The translations under genes and the position numbers were made by a program. From an uncultured Eubacteriales bacterium (GTDB taxonomy: Bacteria > Bacillota > Clostridia > Christensenellales > DTU072), in contig CASFAV010000009.1 in the NCBI GenBank assembly GCA_949292905.1, positions 1 to 64,000 of the forward strand: a DNA stretch of 64,000 bases, read 5' to 3'. The notes beneath the pieces are model-generated. The model was not told where the DNA came from. It saw only the letters and a list, made by a program, of their open reading frames with translations, and ran no database searches. This document shows, piece by piece, positions 44,055-52,525 of the stretch. Numbering within the stretch: position 1 is the first letter of the stretch; each line of letters opens with the position of its first letter.

Positions 44055-44530
44055 TGCTTAAAGTTGTCCTCGCAGCTGTGTTGCTCGTGCTTTGCGCGTA
44101 TATCGGATTCGCCGTAGAAAGATTCTACAAAACTCGGCTGAAGATGCTCGAGGAGTATTCCGAATTCGTAAGGTACGTAAAGAGGGAAACAGAATTTCTT
44201 AAGACCGATCTCGTCGCTTTGCTCACTTCCTTCGAATGTTGTAACGAGCTCAGGGAGACCTTCGGTTCGGCTGCCGCCCTGATCAAAGAGGGCAAACCCG
44301 TCGAAATAACCGGGAAATATCTCAAAGATAAAGCTTATGCGGAGATGCGCGCCTTCCTCGCGGCAATGTCCGAAGCCGATTACTACGGAAAAAACGCCGT
44401 GCTCGGGCACGCCGAAGAGGTAGCGGCGGAGTTGACCGCCGAAGCGGGGAAAGAAAAAATCCAGAAGGGGGAACTGATCCGTAAGCTGATGATACTGTTA
44501 GGCGTGGGATTGGTGGTGCTTACTATATGA
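44054..44530 (+). CDS. spoIIIAB: Stage III sporulation protein AB
   Basis: A 158-residue protein with one N-terminal and one C-terminal hydrophobic helix around a helical cytoplasmic domain, like type II secretion GspF-related SpoIIIAB. The F-Y-K-T-R-L-K-M-L-E-E-Y segment after the first helix and R-K-L-M-I-L-L-G-V-G at the end are family features. It shares one base with spoIIIAA and overlaps spoIIIAC by four. Confidence 0.92.
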   Translation: MLKVVLAAVLLVLCAYIGFAVERFYKTRLKMLEEYSEFVRYVKRETEFLKTDLVALLTSFECCNELRETFGSAAALIKEGKPVEITGKYLKDKAYAEMRAFLAAMSEADYYGKNAVLGHAEEVAAELTAEAGKEKIQKGELIRKLMILLGVGLVVLTI

Positions 44531-44730
44531 CGGGTATCGAAACGATCTTGAAAATTGCAGGCGTAGGTATTCTTGCCGCCGTCATCAACAGTATTCTCGA
44601 CAAGAGCGATAAAAGAGAGCTGACCACCTTCGTGACGCTCACGGCATTGATAATAGTGCTCGTAATGGTCATCAATATGTTGAGCGGGCTGCTCGAGACG
44701 GTACAATCTTTATTCAATTTATACGGTTAG
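44527..44730 (+). CDS. spoIIIAC: Stage III sporulation protein AC
   Basis: A 67-residue protein with two membrane helices. The I-L-K-I-A-G-V-G-I-L and S-I-L-D-K-S-D-K-R-E pattern between the helices is typical. It contributes to the SpoIIIA membrane assembly. Confidence 0.93.
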   Translation: MTGIETILKIAGVGILAAVINSILDKSDKRELTTFVTLTALIIVLVMVINMLSGLLETVQSLFNLYG

Positions 44731-44739
44731 AGTACGGAT

Positions 44740-45126
44740 ATGGCGATAGTCAAAGTCATAGGGATAGCGTTTGTCGGGCTCATCTGCGTAGGCGTTCTGC
44801 GCGAGGTTAAACCTTCGCTCGCGGTAGCCTGCGGCATAGTAACGGGGTTGGTCATCGTATACACGCTTCTCGACGAATTCACTTACGTCATATCGAAATT
44901 CAACGAGCTTGCCGAGCTCGCCGCAATAGACAATACTCTAATCAAAACCGTGCTCAAAATCATCGGGATAGGGTATCTGACCGAGTTTTCGGCCAACATA
45001 GCCGAGGACTACGGTTCGCCGTCCATCGCGAAAAAGATACAATTCGGCGGAAAAATATGTATAGCCGTGTTGGCTGTCCCCATAATCACCGGCATTGTCA
45101 CTTCCATAGCGGATATAGCGAAATGA
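44740..45126 (+). CDS. spoIIIAD: Stage III sporulation protein AD
   Basis: A 128-residue membrane protein related to SpoIIIAC, with three to four helices and the same L-I-K-T-V-L-K-I-I-G-I-G-Y-L-T-E-F core. It overlaps the spoIIIAE ATG by four bases. Confidence 0.93.
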   Translation: MAIVKVIGIAFVGLICVGVLREVKPSLAVACGIVTGLVIVYTLLDEFTYVISKFNELAELAAIDNTLIKTVLKIIGIGYLTEFSANIAEDYGSPSIAKKIQFGGKICIAVLAVPIITGIVTSIADIAK

Positions 45127-46352
45127 AAAAGACGTTGACTGTTCTTGCGATCGTATTTGCGTTAGCGGCGGTTGTATCTCTGATCGCCGCGCGTGCGGAA
45201 TATTCAGCGGCTTACGCCGCAAACGGCGATTCCGCAGCGGACGCGGAAGCGATAGAAAACATACGGGAAGAGTTGGAAAACGAGGTAGATAAAAACCTCT
45301 CCGGACTTATGAATTCCGAACTCGAAAATTACTTTGCCGAGCTTAACAAAAGCTCTTTTTCGTCGGGAAACTCCTTCCGGGAGCTTGTGGAAAGCGTATT
45401 GAACGGCGAAAATCCTCTTACACCGGACGCGGTACTGAAAGCTATTACCGGAGCGATCGCCGGAAACATGAGCGGGATATTGCTCGCCATGATAACCGTG
45501 GTGGTGCTGTCGTTGCTCGGAGGTCTCGGCGAAAGCCTGAGCTCCGGTTTCGCCAAATCGGGAACTTCGCAGTTGATCTATTGGTCCGTATACGGCGGTA
45601 TCGTAGTGACGCTGGCGTTTGCGATAAACGGCGTTATCACGGACGCCCGTGAAACGATAAACGGTATAGCGTCGCTCATAAATTACACATTTCCCGTTTT
45701 CGTAACGCTGCTTACCGCGCTCGGCGGCACGAGCGGCGTTTCTGTGCTCGCACCGGTCACCCTCATGATAAACGGAGCGGTATCGGGAATAATTCTCGCG
45801 GTAGTAATGCCGCTTTTCTATGCGACCGTGGTATTCACCGTCGTCGGCAATATGAGCGACAACGTCCGATTGGGTAAGCTTACGAAAGCCTTGAAATCGC
45901 TAGGCGGTTGGATACTCGGTATCACGTTCGGCGTAATAACCACAGTTGTTGCCATACAGGGAATCGTCGGCGCGGGTATGGATACTATCGTGCTCAAATC
46001 GGCTAAATTCGCGCTCTCAAGCTATATCCCCATACTCGGCGGCTATCTCTCGGAGGGCTTCGACCTCGTCCTTGCGAGCTGTGTCCTCATAAAAAACGCT
46101 TTCGGTCTCGCGGTATTCGCTATATTGCTTTCGATTATCGTAGCTCCGCTGATCAAAATATTGCTCCTCAGCCTTTCGCTTAAGCTCGTGGCGGGGCTTA
46201 TCGAGCCCGTAAGCGACTCCAAAATATCGGAATTGCTCTATTCTACTGCGTCGAATCTCAATCTGCTGCTTTCCGCGTGCGCGGGAATGGCATTCATCGT
46301 TTTCATCATACTTTTACTCGTGATGGGCGCTTTCAACGCGGGGGTGGTATGA
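45123..46352 (+). CDS. spoIIIAE: Stage III sporulation protein AE
   Basis: Large polytopic SpoIIIA component, 409 residues. It has an N-terminal signal-like helix, an acidic soluble segment (about 30-110) and some seven to eight hydrophobic helices; the family stretch G-G-T-S-G-V-S-V-L-A-P-V near 200-215 is present. The ATG at 45123 overlaps spoIIIAD (ATGA); the longer open frame upstream reads through spoIIIAD and is rejected. Confidence 0.93.
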   Translation: MKKTLTVLAIVFALAAVVSLIAARAEYSAAYAANGDSAADAEAIENIREELENEVDKNLSGLMNSELENYFAELNKSSFSSGNSFRELVESVLNGENPLTPDAVLKAITGAIAGNMSGILLAMITVVVLSLLGGLGESLSSGFAKSGTSQLIYWSVYGGIVVTLAFAINGVITDARETINGIASLINYTFPVFVTLLTALGGTSGVSVLAPVTLMINGAVSGIILAVVMPLFYATVVFTVVGNMSDNVRLGKLTKALKSLGGWILGITFGVITTVVAIQGIVGAGMDTIVLKSAKFALSSYIPILGGYLSEGFDLVLASCVLIKNAFGLAVFAILLSIIVAPLIKILLLSLSLKLVAGLIEPVSDSKISELLYSTASNLNLLLSACAGMAFIVFIILLLVMGAFNAGVV

Positions 46353-46831
46353 GCGGATTTTCGGCATGGATAATGAGTATCACCGGTGCGGTTTGCCTGG
46401 GCGCGCTCGCGAACGTCCTCATGGCGGAAGGCAGTACGAAAAAGTATGTGAAAGGCATCGTCGCTTTGATCGTTTTCGCGGCGATACTCGCGCCTATACC
46501 CGCCGTTCTTAACGGAGAATTCGGTTTTTCTGCCGATAATCTGTCTTCGACGGCGGACGACGCGTTCATTACAGATGTGACCGAAACGCGTTACAGGAAT
46601 GCGGAAGCGGCGCTCGAATCGGCTCTTTCGGCACGCGGCTACGAGGGCGCTTCGGTGCGCATATATCTCGGCTACGGCGGAGATGTGCCCGAAGTGGTCG
46701 CCGTCGTGGCGGATATTACTTCCGCCGTTATAATCGGCGAAAACGAAAATATAAATATTAAAGAGGACGTCGCCGATTATATCGCGAGCGCGCTCGGTAT
46801 AGAGCCCGTACGCGTATCGGTGGTGTACTGA
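46349..46831 (+). CDS. spoIIIAF: Stage III sporulation protein AF
   Basis: A 160-residue protein with two N-terminal helices (about 8-25, 35-55), K-K-Y-V-K-G-I-V-A-L-I between them, and a soluble ring-forming C-terminal domain. Start ATG overlaps spoIIIAE (ATGA). Confidence 0.9.
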   Translation: MSGFSAWIMSITGAVCLGALANVLMAEGSTKKYVKGIVALIVFAAILAPIPAVLNGEFGFSADNLSSTADDAFITDVTETRYRNAEAALESALSARGYEGASVRIYLGYGGDVPEVVAVVADITSAVIIGENENINIKEDVADYIASALGIEPVRVSVVY

Positions 46832-46850
46832 ACGGAGAACGGCGTTATAT

Positions 46851-47375
46851 ATGGAAAAGTTAAAACAAATATTCGCGAAGATCAAGTCCGTAAAAAATAT
46901 CGAGATCATTATCGGATTAGTAATAATCGCGGTGATGATAATAATATACTCTAACGTAAGCGCGGCAAAGGAAAAGACGGAAGCCGCTTCGGGCGGAGAA
47001 GCAACGCTTACGGAAAACCTCGAAAATCGGCTTGCCGAGATACTCGGAGAGATCGAAGGGGCAGGGGAAGTGAAAGTAATGATCACCTTCGCGGGGACCG
47101 GAGACAAGATCACCGCCGAAACGACCAATACGCACACTACCATTACCAACGGCAGTACGAGTTCCACGACAACCACCACGACGACTTCGTCGCCGATATT
47201 ATCGGGCTCCGACGTAGTGATACTTCAGGAAAAAATGCCCGAAATTAAAGGGGTGATAGTCGTAGCGGAAGGCGCGGGGGACATGACGGTGAAACTAAAG
47301 TTGATGCAGGCTACGGCAACGGTGCTGGGCATTAACGCAAATTCGATACAAATATTTACAAGGAGAGCTGTATGA
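46851..47375 (+). CDS. spoIIIAG: Stage III sporulation protein AG
   Basis: Forms a large ring in the intermembrane space of the feeding-tube channel. The 174 residues have one N-terminal helix (about 18-40), then a ring-building-motif domain with G-E-V-K-V-M-I-T-F. A Thr/Ser-rich insert (about 85-112, including seven consecutive threonines) splits the domain, as in other SpoIIIAG proteins. It overlaps spoIIIAH by four bases. Confidence 0.92.
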   Translation: MEKLKQIFAKIKSVKNIEIIIGLVIIAVMIIIYSNVSAAKEKTEAASGGEATLTENLENRLAEILGEIEGAGEVKVMITFAGTGDKITAETTNTHTTITNGSTSSTTTTTTTSSPILSGSDVVILQEKMPEIKGVIVVAEGAGDMTVKLKLMQATATVLGINANSIQIFTRRAV

Positions 47376-47893
47376 AAAGCAACAAATTATCCAAACTGGG
47401 TACCACACTCAAAGCGAACAAGAAAAAGATCATCGTGATCGTGTCGATGATAGCGTTACTTGTCGCGACCGGCTGCCTCAATTACTTCCTCAACGTGAAG
47501 CAACAGGGCACCGACAACGATCTGGGACAGGGCGACGTAAGCACGCCTACGTTCTTCGCGACCTATCGCACGGACAGGGAAGCGACGAGGAATCAGGAGA
47601 TAGCCTATCTCGACGAGATCATCAATTCCGCCACTTCCACCGAGACCGCGATAGCGTCCGCCGAATCTCAGAAACTCGCTATTACCGGCGCGATGGAAAC
47701 CGAACTCGTGCTCGAGGGACTTATCAAAGCCAAGGGCTTCGAGGACTGCATCGTGACTATCAGTACCGAGAACGTCAACGTAGTGGTGATGGACGACGAT
47801 CTTTCGCTCGAGGATGCGGCGCAGATACTCAACATAGTCGTTACCGAAACGGAATTCACCGCTCCCGACGTGGTAATAATCCCTTACGTGTAA
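47372..47893 (+). CDS. spoIIIAH: Stage III sporulation protein AH
   Basis: Partner of forespore SpoIIQ in the channel. The 173-residue protein has an N-terminal helix (about 19-37) ahead of a disordered stretch and a ring-building domain (about 65-173), with L-E-D-A-A-Q-I-L-N-I-V-V-T-E-T near the end. Last gene of the operon and followed by a terminator. Confidence 0.92.
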   Translation: MKSNKLSKLGTTLKANKKKIIVIVSMIALLVATGCLNYFLNVKQQGTDNDLGQGDVSTPTFFATYRTDREATRNQEIAYLDEIINSATSTETAIASAESQKLAITGAMETELVLEGLIKAKGFEDCIVTISTENVNVVVMDDDLSLEDAAQILNIVVTETEFTAPDVVIIPYV

Positions 47894-47936
47894 ATCGGAG
47901 CGAAAACATAATTTCAAAGATACCGTTCATAGTGAG

Positions 47937-47965
47937 AAACTCCGCGCGAAAGTGCGGAGTTTTTC
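47937..47965 (+). terminator. Terminator of the spoIIIA operon
   Basis: AAACTCCGC (47937-47945) pairs with GCGGAGTTT (47954-47962), followed by T's. Confidence 0.88.
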
Positions 47966-47997
47966 GATATGGTACGCTTAAAATATAAATAAAGTAA

Positions 47998-48026
47998 TTG
48001 CAATGACGTTCGGAATATGATAATAT
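47998..48026 (+). promoter_or_regulatory. Promoter of asp23-nusB-xseAB, leaderless spacing
   Basis: TTGCAA (47998-48003), 17-base spacer, TAATAT (48021-48026). The predicted start is at the ATG at 48034 or one base before; no Shine-Dalgarno site intervenes. Confidence 0.55.
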
Positions 48027-48033
48027 ATCGTGT

Positions 48034-48366
48034 ATGGAAGAGATGAAACCGCAGGTCGTAGACCGTTACTGTAATTTAATAGCGTCCATAGCCAACGACG
48101 CGGTGGACAAGACGGAAGGGGTGACGAGGGAAGAAGGCGTCGTCAAGTACCGTTTCGGTATACGCAACCTCAAGAATACCAACTGCCACGTGTATATCGA
48201 TAACGACGGCGAGATAATCATAGATCTTTTCATAAACGCCGATTACGGATACTGTATCCCCGAGGTGGTCTGCGACCTTCAGGAGACCATCAAATCGGAA
48301 GTGGAAGAAGCTACTAAATTTCAAGTCAAAAAGATCAACGTAAACGTTGCCAACATCAATATCTGA
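48034..48366 (+). CDS. Asp23/Gls24 family envelope stress protein
   Basis: A 110-residue protein of the DUF322/Asp23 family: I-A-S-I-A-N-D-A-V-x-x-T-E-G-V near 17-31, then alternating strands ending in V-K-K-I-N-V-N-V-A-N-I. Family members are membrane-associated or cytoplasmic proteins linked to envelope stress; the biochemical role is unclear. It commonly sits just before nusB in Bacillota, as here. Confidence 0.88.
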   Translation: MEEMKPQVVDRYCNLIASIANDAVDKTEGVTREEGVVKYRFGIRNLKNTNCHVYIDNDGEIIIDLFINADYGYCIPEVVCDLQETIKSEVEEATKFQVKKINVNVANINI

Positions 48367-48367
48367 C

Positions 48368-48778
48368 ATGCAATACCGCAAAAAGGCGCGAGACGGCGTC
48401 TATAAACTCATATACGAATTTTTATTTTCCGGCGAAGCGAACGAGAGAACGTTTGCCATAATGACCGCGGCGGATATGCCCGCAGAGGAGCTCGATTACA
48501 TGAAGCGCGCATATTACGGCGTGATAGAACACATCGACGAGCTCAAAGCCGTGGTGGCGCAATATGCTGTTGGCTTCGATATCGAGAGGATATACAAGCC
48601 CGATCTCGCGGCGCTGGTGCTTGCGATATACGAGATGAAATATATGGACGATATCCCCCTCAACGTGTCGATAAGTGAAGCGGTCGAACTCGTCAAAATT
48701 TATTCTACCGAAAAAAGCCACGCATTCGTCAACGGCATTCTGAGTTCCGTTTACAAGAGCATAACTTCGGGTAAATAA
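48368..48778 (+). CDS. nusB: Transcription antitermination factor NusB
   Basis: RNA-binding factor that works with NusE (S10) in rRNA antitermination. The 136-residue all-helical product ends with the family block D-I-P-L-N-V-S-I-S-E-A-V-E-L-V-K-I-Y-S-T-E-K-S-H-A-F-V-N-G-I-L. The ATG at 48368 lies two bases after the asp23 stop; no Shine-Dalgarno site is seen, so coupling is likely. The stop overlaps xseA by one base. Confidence 0.92.
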   Translation: MQYRKKARDGVYKLIYEFLFSGEANERTFAIMTAADMPAEELDYMKRAYYGVIEHIDELKAVVAQYAVGFDIERIYKPDLAALVLAIYEMKYMDDIPLNVSISEAVELVKIYSTEKSHAFVNGILSSVYKSITSGK

Positions 48779-49995
48779 TGGAATCCCGCAATTATATTAC
48801 CGTTTCCGAACTCAACTTTTATCTTAACCGCATCATCGACGCGGAAGAGCTCCTGCACGACATGTATCTCATGGGCGAAGTGAGCGGCGTGTCGCTGAGC
48901 AAAGGCAACATGTACTGCACACTCAAAGACGAAGGCGCGCAGATAGCGGTATGCTGTTTCGGTTACGAAAGGACGTATCTCCCCGAAGCCGGCGAAAAAG
49001 TATTGATGTTCGGCTCCCCGGATTTCTATGCGAAAACGGGTAAAATGTCTTTTGTGGCGCGGCGTATCGAGCCTTTCGGAAAAGGTAAACTGCATGCCGA
49101 ACTCGAGGAACTCAAGAAGCGCCTTGCGGAAGAAGGACTCTTCTCCGACACCCACAAGAAACCGGCGCCGCGCTTTGCCTGTAAAGTCTGCGTGGTGACC
49201 AGTATAAACGGCGCCGTCATCAAGGACATCTACAGCACAGTAAGACGCTATAACAAGCTTATCGACATCGCCGTGGTCGATGTTCAGGTGCAGGGAAAAT
49301 ACGCAGTAAAAGAGATCGTAGAAGGACTCAAACTTGCAGACAGAGGGGGCTTTGACGCCGTCATACTTGCGAGAGGAGGCGGCTCGTTCGAAGACCTGAT
49401 GCCCTTCAATTCGGAAGAAGTGGTCAGGACTCTTTACGATATGGACACCTACGTGATCTCGGCCGTGGGACACGAGACCGATTATACGCTTGCCGATTTC
49501 GCGGCTGACGCGCGCGCCCTTACGCCTACCGCCGCAGCCGAAGCGATAGCGTTCGATACCGAGAGCCTTATCCGCGACGTGATCAACGAATTGAAAGTCA
49601 CTTCCCGAAGGCTCGAATTGCGCATTACTGCCCGCAGGGAACGCGCGATAGGGCTCATTCGTTCAGTTATGTACACGATAGGAGACGATCTTGCGAAAAC
49701 TTCTTCGCGCGTCGAGCTGCTCACGTCGCGCGCACGCGCCGCAGCGGAAAAACGCTTCGCTTCAAGCGAAAAAGCGTGCGATCTTCTTTTGCATAAATTG
49801 TCCGCGCTCAATCCCGCGAATCTTTTGCGCACGGGATATTTCCGTGCGGAACGTAACGGCAGTCCCGTAGTCGCGGTAAACGCGCTTACCGCGGGCGACA
49901 GGATCAGACTGATAGCTTCGGACGGCTCCGCCGACGCCGAAATACTCGCCGTTCATCCCGGCGAGCCCGCGCTTGCGGAAATAGATAAATTATAG
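48778..49995 (+). CDS. xseA: Exodeoxyribonuclease VII large subunit
   Basis: Catalytic subunit of ExoVII, which degrades single-stranded DNA. The 405 residues have an N-terminal OB fold (V-S-E-L-N-F-Y-L-N-R ... G-E-V-S-G), the catalytic core with V-T-S-I-N-G-A-V-I-K-D, A-R-G-G-G-S-F-E-D-L and S-A-V-G-H-E-T-D-Y-T-L-A-D-F-A-A-D, then a long helical region to the C-terminus that binds XseB copies. Confidence 0.95.
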   Translation: MESRNYITVSELNFYLNRIIDAEELLHDMYLMGEVSGVSLSKGNMYCTLKDEGAQIAVCCFGYERTYLPEAGEKVLMFGSPDFYAKTGKMSFVARRIEPFGKGKLHAELEELKKRLAEEGLFSDTHKKPAPRFACKVCVVTSINGAVIKDIYSTVRRYNKLIDIAVVDVQVQGKYAVKEIVEGLKLADRGGFDAVILARGGGSFEDLMPFNSEEVVRTLYDMDTYVISAVGHETDYTLADFAADARALTPTAAAEAIAFDTESLIRDVINELKVTSRRLELRITARRERAIGLIRSVMYTIGDDLAKTSSRVELLTSRARAAAEKRFASSEKACDLLLHKLSALNPANLLRTGYFRAERNGSPVVAVNALTAGDRIRLIASDGSADAEILAVHPGEPALAEIDKL

Positions 49996-50005
49996 GAGGA
50001 TCGAT

Positions 50006-50233
50006 ATGAGCTTTGAAAAAGATCTCGAAAAACTCGAAAAACTCGTAGCAAAACTCGAATCGGATACTTTGAGCGTGGACGAAAGCCTCAAGCTCTACAA
50101 CGAAGCGATTAACGCAGGCAAAAACTGCATAGCTTCTCTCAAGGAGAGCAGGGGCAAACTCGAGCTTCTCAATAAGGATCTCAGCCGCATAGACCTCGAC
50201 GGAGAGGTCGAAACGGAAGATACCGACGAATAA
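50006..50233 (+). CDS. xseB: Exodeoxyribonuclease VII small subunit
   Basis: A 75-residue helical protein that coats the XseA stalk. The pattern F-E-K-D-L-E-K-L-E-K-L-V ... D-T-L-S-V-D-E-S-L-K-L-Y-N-E-A-I is the family signature. RBS AGGAGG. In many Clostridia ispA and dxs follow; here OLE RNA follows. Confidence 0.94.
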   Translation: MSFEKDLEKLEKLVAKLESDTLSVDESLKLYNEAINAGKNCIASLKESRGKLELLNKDLSRIDLDGEVETEDTDE

Positions 50234-50298
50234 TAAGCTTTCCGCTTTTGCGCGCCCTGAGGGCGCGTGAGAGGTTTGCGATTGCATATATCTACTTT

Positions 50299-50326
50299 AA
50301 CGCCTTTCGGGGTGTTATATTATTTT
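50299..50326 (+). terminator. Weak terminator-like hairpin after xseB
   Basis: AACGCC (50299-50304) pairs with GGTGTT (50311-50316), using one G-T pair, followed by a T-rich run. A separate GC hairpin without T-run lies at 50251-50267. Confidence 0.4.
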
Positions 50327-50337
50327 TCGGTTATCGT

Positions 50338-50366
50338 TTGCATATTTTATAGATATGTGGTATAAT
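50338..50366 (+). promoter_or_regulatory. Sigma-A promoter of OLE RNA
   Basis: TTGCAT (50338-50343), 17-base spacer, TATAAT (50361-50366). The predicted start near 50373 is about six bases before the RNA's terminal stem, indicating independent transcription from xseB. Confidence 0.8.
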
Positions 50367-50378
50367 TTAATAAACTGA

Positions 50379-50973
50379 ATAACGGTGGTGCAGTATTCTA
50401 GTCAGGTGCGGTGCAATCGAGGGCGGGGTTAAAATACCGCTAAAGAGCATATCGATGAAGTTCCTTGTGTTTGCTTGCGTTGCCCAAACGCGGGTTGATG
50501 CTGGGAGTTAAGGTTTTTGGGCGACCGGTAACGGCATATCGGAGACGACCCAATTTCCGTGGAGACCCATATCGGTGGAATACGTCGGAGCTTCTGCTAC
50601 GGGCGTTCTACTGAATGGGATTAAACCTGCAATGCGGTAATCAATATCTGTGTGCAGAGTAGCTTGCCTTGAGTGGAGTCGCGTGAATTAAGGTATCGGG
50701 CAAGTTGCGATACGCGAATCGCAGTTTGCCTCTGCTTATGAAACCTTCTCTGCAAAAGAGGATAGATTGCATCAAATCTGTAAAAGAAATTTTCTAGACT
50801 GTTTTAATCCGAGGATTATAGTGTGTACTTAGTGGCGATTCGGTTGCGCGTGGAGTAATCGCGCGATGCGGGGTTCAAAAGGAAACTGCTCGGACGGCGA
50901 CGACGAGTATCCCGCAGGGAAACCCTACCGAACCTGATGGCGCAAGGTTTACTCGGATTATTGCCACCGTTAT
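50379..50973 (+). ncRNA. ole: OLE RNA (ornate, large, extremophilic RNA)
   Basis: No plausible coding frame spans this 0.6-kb region. Its ends pair: ATAACGGTGG at 50379-50388 with CCACCGTTAT at 50964-50973, closing a 595-nt structured RNA. OLE RNA is about 600 nt, is known from anaerobic or extremophilic Bacillota, and lies in the xseB-tlyA-recN neighbourhood directly upstream of oapA; all of these hold here, and the next gene looks like OapA. OLE forms a membrane-associated ribonucleoprotein linked to stress tolerance (cold, alcohol, metal balance). Identification rests on context, size, end pairing and the partner gene; I did not align the internal motifs. Confidence 0.85.
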
Positions 50974-51041
50974 TTGTATAATAATAAGTTGACCGTGAGG
51001 CACAGAGCCGACATAAATTCATAAGGAGTATTCTGACGAAA

Positions 51042-51749
51042 TTGGGAACAGATAATAATAACGCGACCGTGTACGAGGACAGAAATAATGACTCTGCCGA
51101 AGCGTTGACGCCTCAAGCATCGGAGAAGCAGGAAGGGGAGGACAAACCCGTTAAAGCGGTCAAATCCGAAACCGGAAACGATAAAAAGCATAAAGACGAC
51201 CGCGGCAAAAAATCGAAAAAACCGCTGAATAAAGGCACGATCTGGACTATCAAGATAACCGTGGTGACTTTCGTGTTGTCGGCGTTCTTTTCGTTTATAT
51301 CCGAGCTTACCTCGTCCAACGCGCATATAAGCGTGATGGCGATCCTGCTCATCGTTCTCGTCGCGTTGAGTATCGTTACGGACGCGATAGGTGTGGCGGC
51401 GACTTCTTGCGATCTAGCGCCCTTGCTCGCCATGGCGAGCCGTAAGGAGCCCGGAAGCAAAAAGGCGATAATGCTTGTCAAGAACGCCGAGCGCGTCTCC
51501 AATATCTGTTGCGACGTGATAGGCGACATCTGCGGTATCATAAGCGGTGCGTGCACTATAGCCTTAGTCATCGAGATCACTGCGGACAGCCCCACGGCAA
51601 ATTACTGGGTGAGTATACTTCTGTCGAGTATCGTCGCCGCGGTAACAGTCGGAGGTAAATCCTTTTTCAAGACTATCGCCGTCAACAACAGCAAAGAGCT
51701 TATTATGTTCGTCGCGCGTATACTGAGCGTGTTTTCCAAAGAAAAATAG
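51042..51749 (+). CDS. oapA: OLE-associated membrane protein OapA
   Basis: Protein partner that anchors OLE RNA at the membrane. Residues about 75-235 match the family layout: I-K-I-T-V-V-T-F first helix, I-x-x-D-A-I-G-V-A-A-T-S, the basic M-A-S-R-K-E-P-G-S-K-K-A loop, K-N-A-E-R-V-S-N-I-C-C-D-V-I-G-D-I-C-G-I-I-S-G-A, and two final helices. The first 75 residues are a charged, low-complexity extension rich in Lys, Asp, Glu and Asn. The only visible start is TTG at 51042, with AAGGAG 13 bases upstream, an unusually long spacing, so the true start is uncertain. It begins 68 bases after OLE RNA. Confidence 0.85.
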   Translation: MGTDNNNATVYEDRNNDSAEALTPQASEKQEGEDKPVKAVKSETGNDKKHKDDRGKKSKKPLNKGTIWTIKITVVTFVLSAFFSFISELTSSNAHISVMAILLIVLVALSIVTDAIGVAATSCDLAPLLAMASRKEPGSKKAIMLVKNAERVSNICCDVIGDICGIISGACTIALVIEITADSPTANYWVSILLSSIVAAVTVGGKSFFKTIAVNNSKELIMFVARILSVFSKEK

Positions 51750-51760
51750 AGGTCGGTATA

Positions 51761-52486
51761 ATGAGATTGGACGTGTTTTTGGCAGAAAAAGGACTTGCGC
51801 GTTCCCGCACGCACGCGGATAATCTCATCAAACTGGGCAAAGTTTTCGTTAACGGGGTGCCGGAAGCGAAACCTTCCCGCAACGTGAGCGGAGCGGAAGA
51901 GATTAACGTCGACTTTACGGACGACTACGCTTCGCTCGGCGGGCTCAAGCTCGTCAAAGCTTTTGAATGTTTCGGGATATCTCCCTCGGATAAAGTCTGC
52001 ATAGACATAGGCGCTTCCAACGGCGGATTTACGGACGTTATGCTGAGAGGGGGCGCGCGTAAAGTGTATTGCGTCGACATAGGCGAGTGCGCTCTTCCCG
52101 AAGAAATGCGATCGAACGAGCGCGTTGCGGTGCGGGACAAACTCAACGCCCGCTATCTTTCTTTTGAAGACATCGGCGTGAAAGCCGATATCGTCACCGT
52201 GGACGTCTCTTTCATTTCGCTCACGTATATTCTTCCCGCGCTCGTACAATTTCTCGACAAAGATTCGGTAATAGTCGCGCTCGTGAAGCCGCAATTCGAA
52301 GTCGGCAGAGCGGAACTCACCAAAAACGGCATAGTCAAAAGCCGTCGCGCGGCGCTCAAAGCCGTCGATAACGTCAAGGCTTTCGCCGGGCAATTGGGAT
52401 TGCTTTCTTCGGAGACCGCGGAAGCGCCGCATCCCTTCGAAAACAAGAATTACGAATACCTTGTGGTTTTCAGAAAAAAGATATAA
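51761..52486 (+). CDS. tlyA: TlyA family rRNA 2'-O-methyltransferase
   Basis: A 241-residue protein with an N-terminal S4 RNA-binding domain (M-R-L-D-V-F-L-A-E-K-G-L-A-R-S-R, about 1-60) and a Rossmann methyltransferase domain. The SAM-binding motif is C-I-D-I-G-A-S-N-G-G-F-T-D near 84-96; V-D-V-S-F-I-S-L and L-V-K-P-Q-F-E are the K-D-K-E-type catalytic segments. Family members methylate cytidine ribose in 16S and 23S rRNA; older annotation as haemolysin is misleading. RBS GAGGTC. It follows oapA after 11 bases. Confidence 0.92.
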   Translation: MRLDVFLAEKGLARSRTHADNLIKLGKVFVNGVPEAKPSRNVSGAEEINVDFTDDYASLGGLKLVKAFECFGISPSDKVCIDIGASNGGFTDVMLRGGARKVYCVDIGECALPEEMRSNERVAVRDKLNARYLSFEDIGVKADIVTVDVSFISLTYILPALVQFLDKDSVIVALVKPQFEVGRAELTKNGIVKSRRAALKAVDNVKAFAGQLGLLSSETAEAPHPFENKNYEYLVVFRKKI

Positions 52487-52525
52487 AAAAATATATAATA
52501 TTATTTAAGTATTTGTCCGTTTCCC

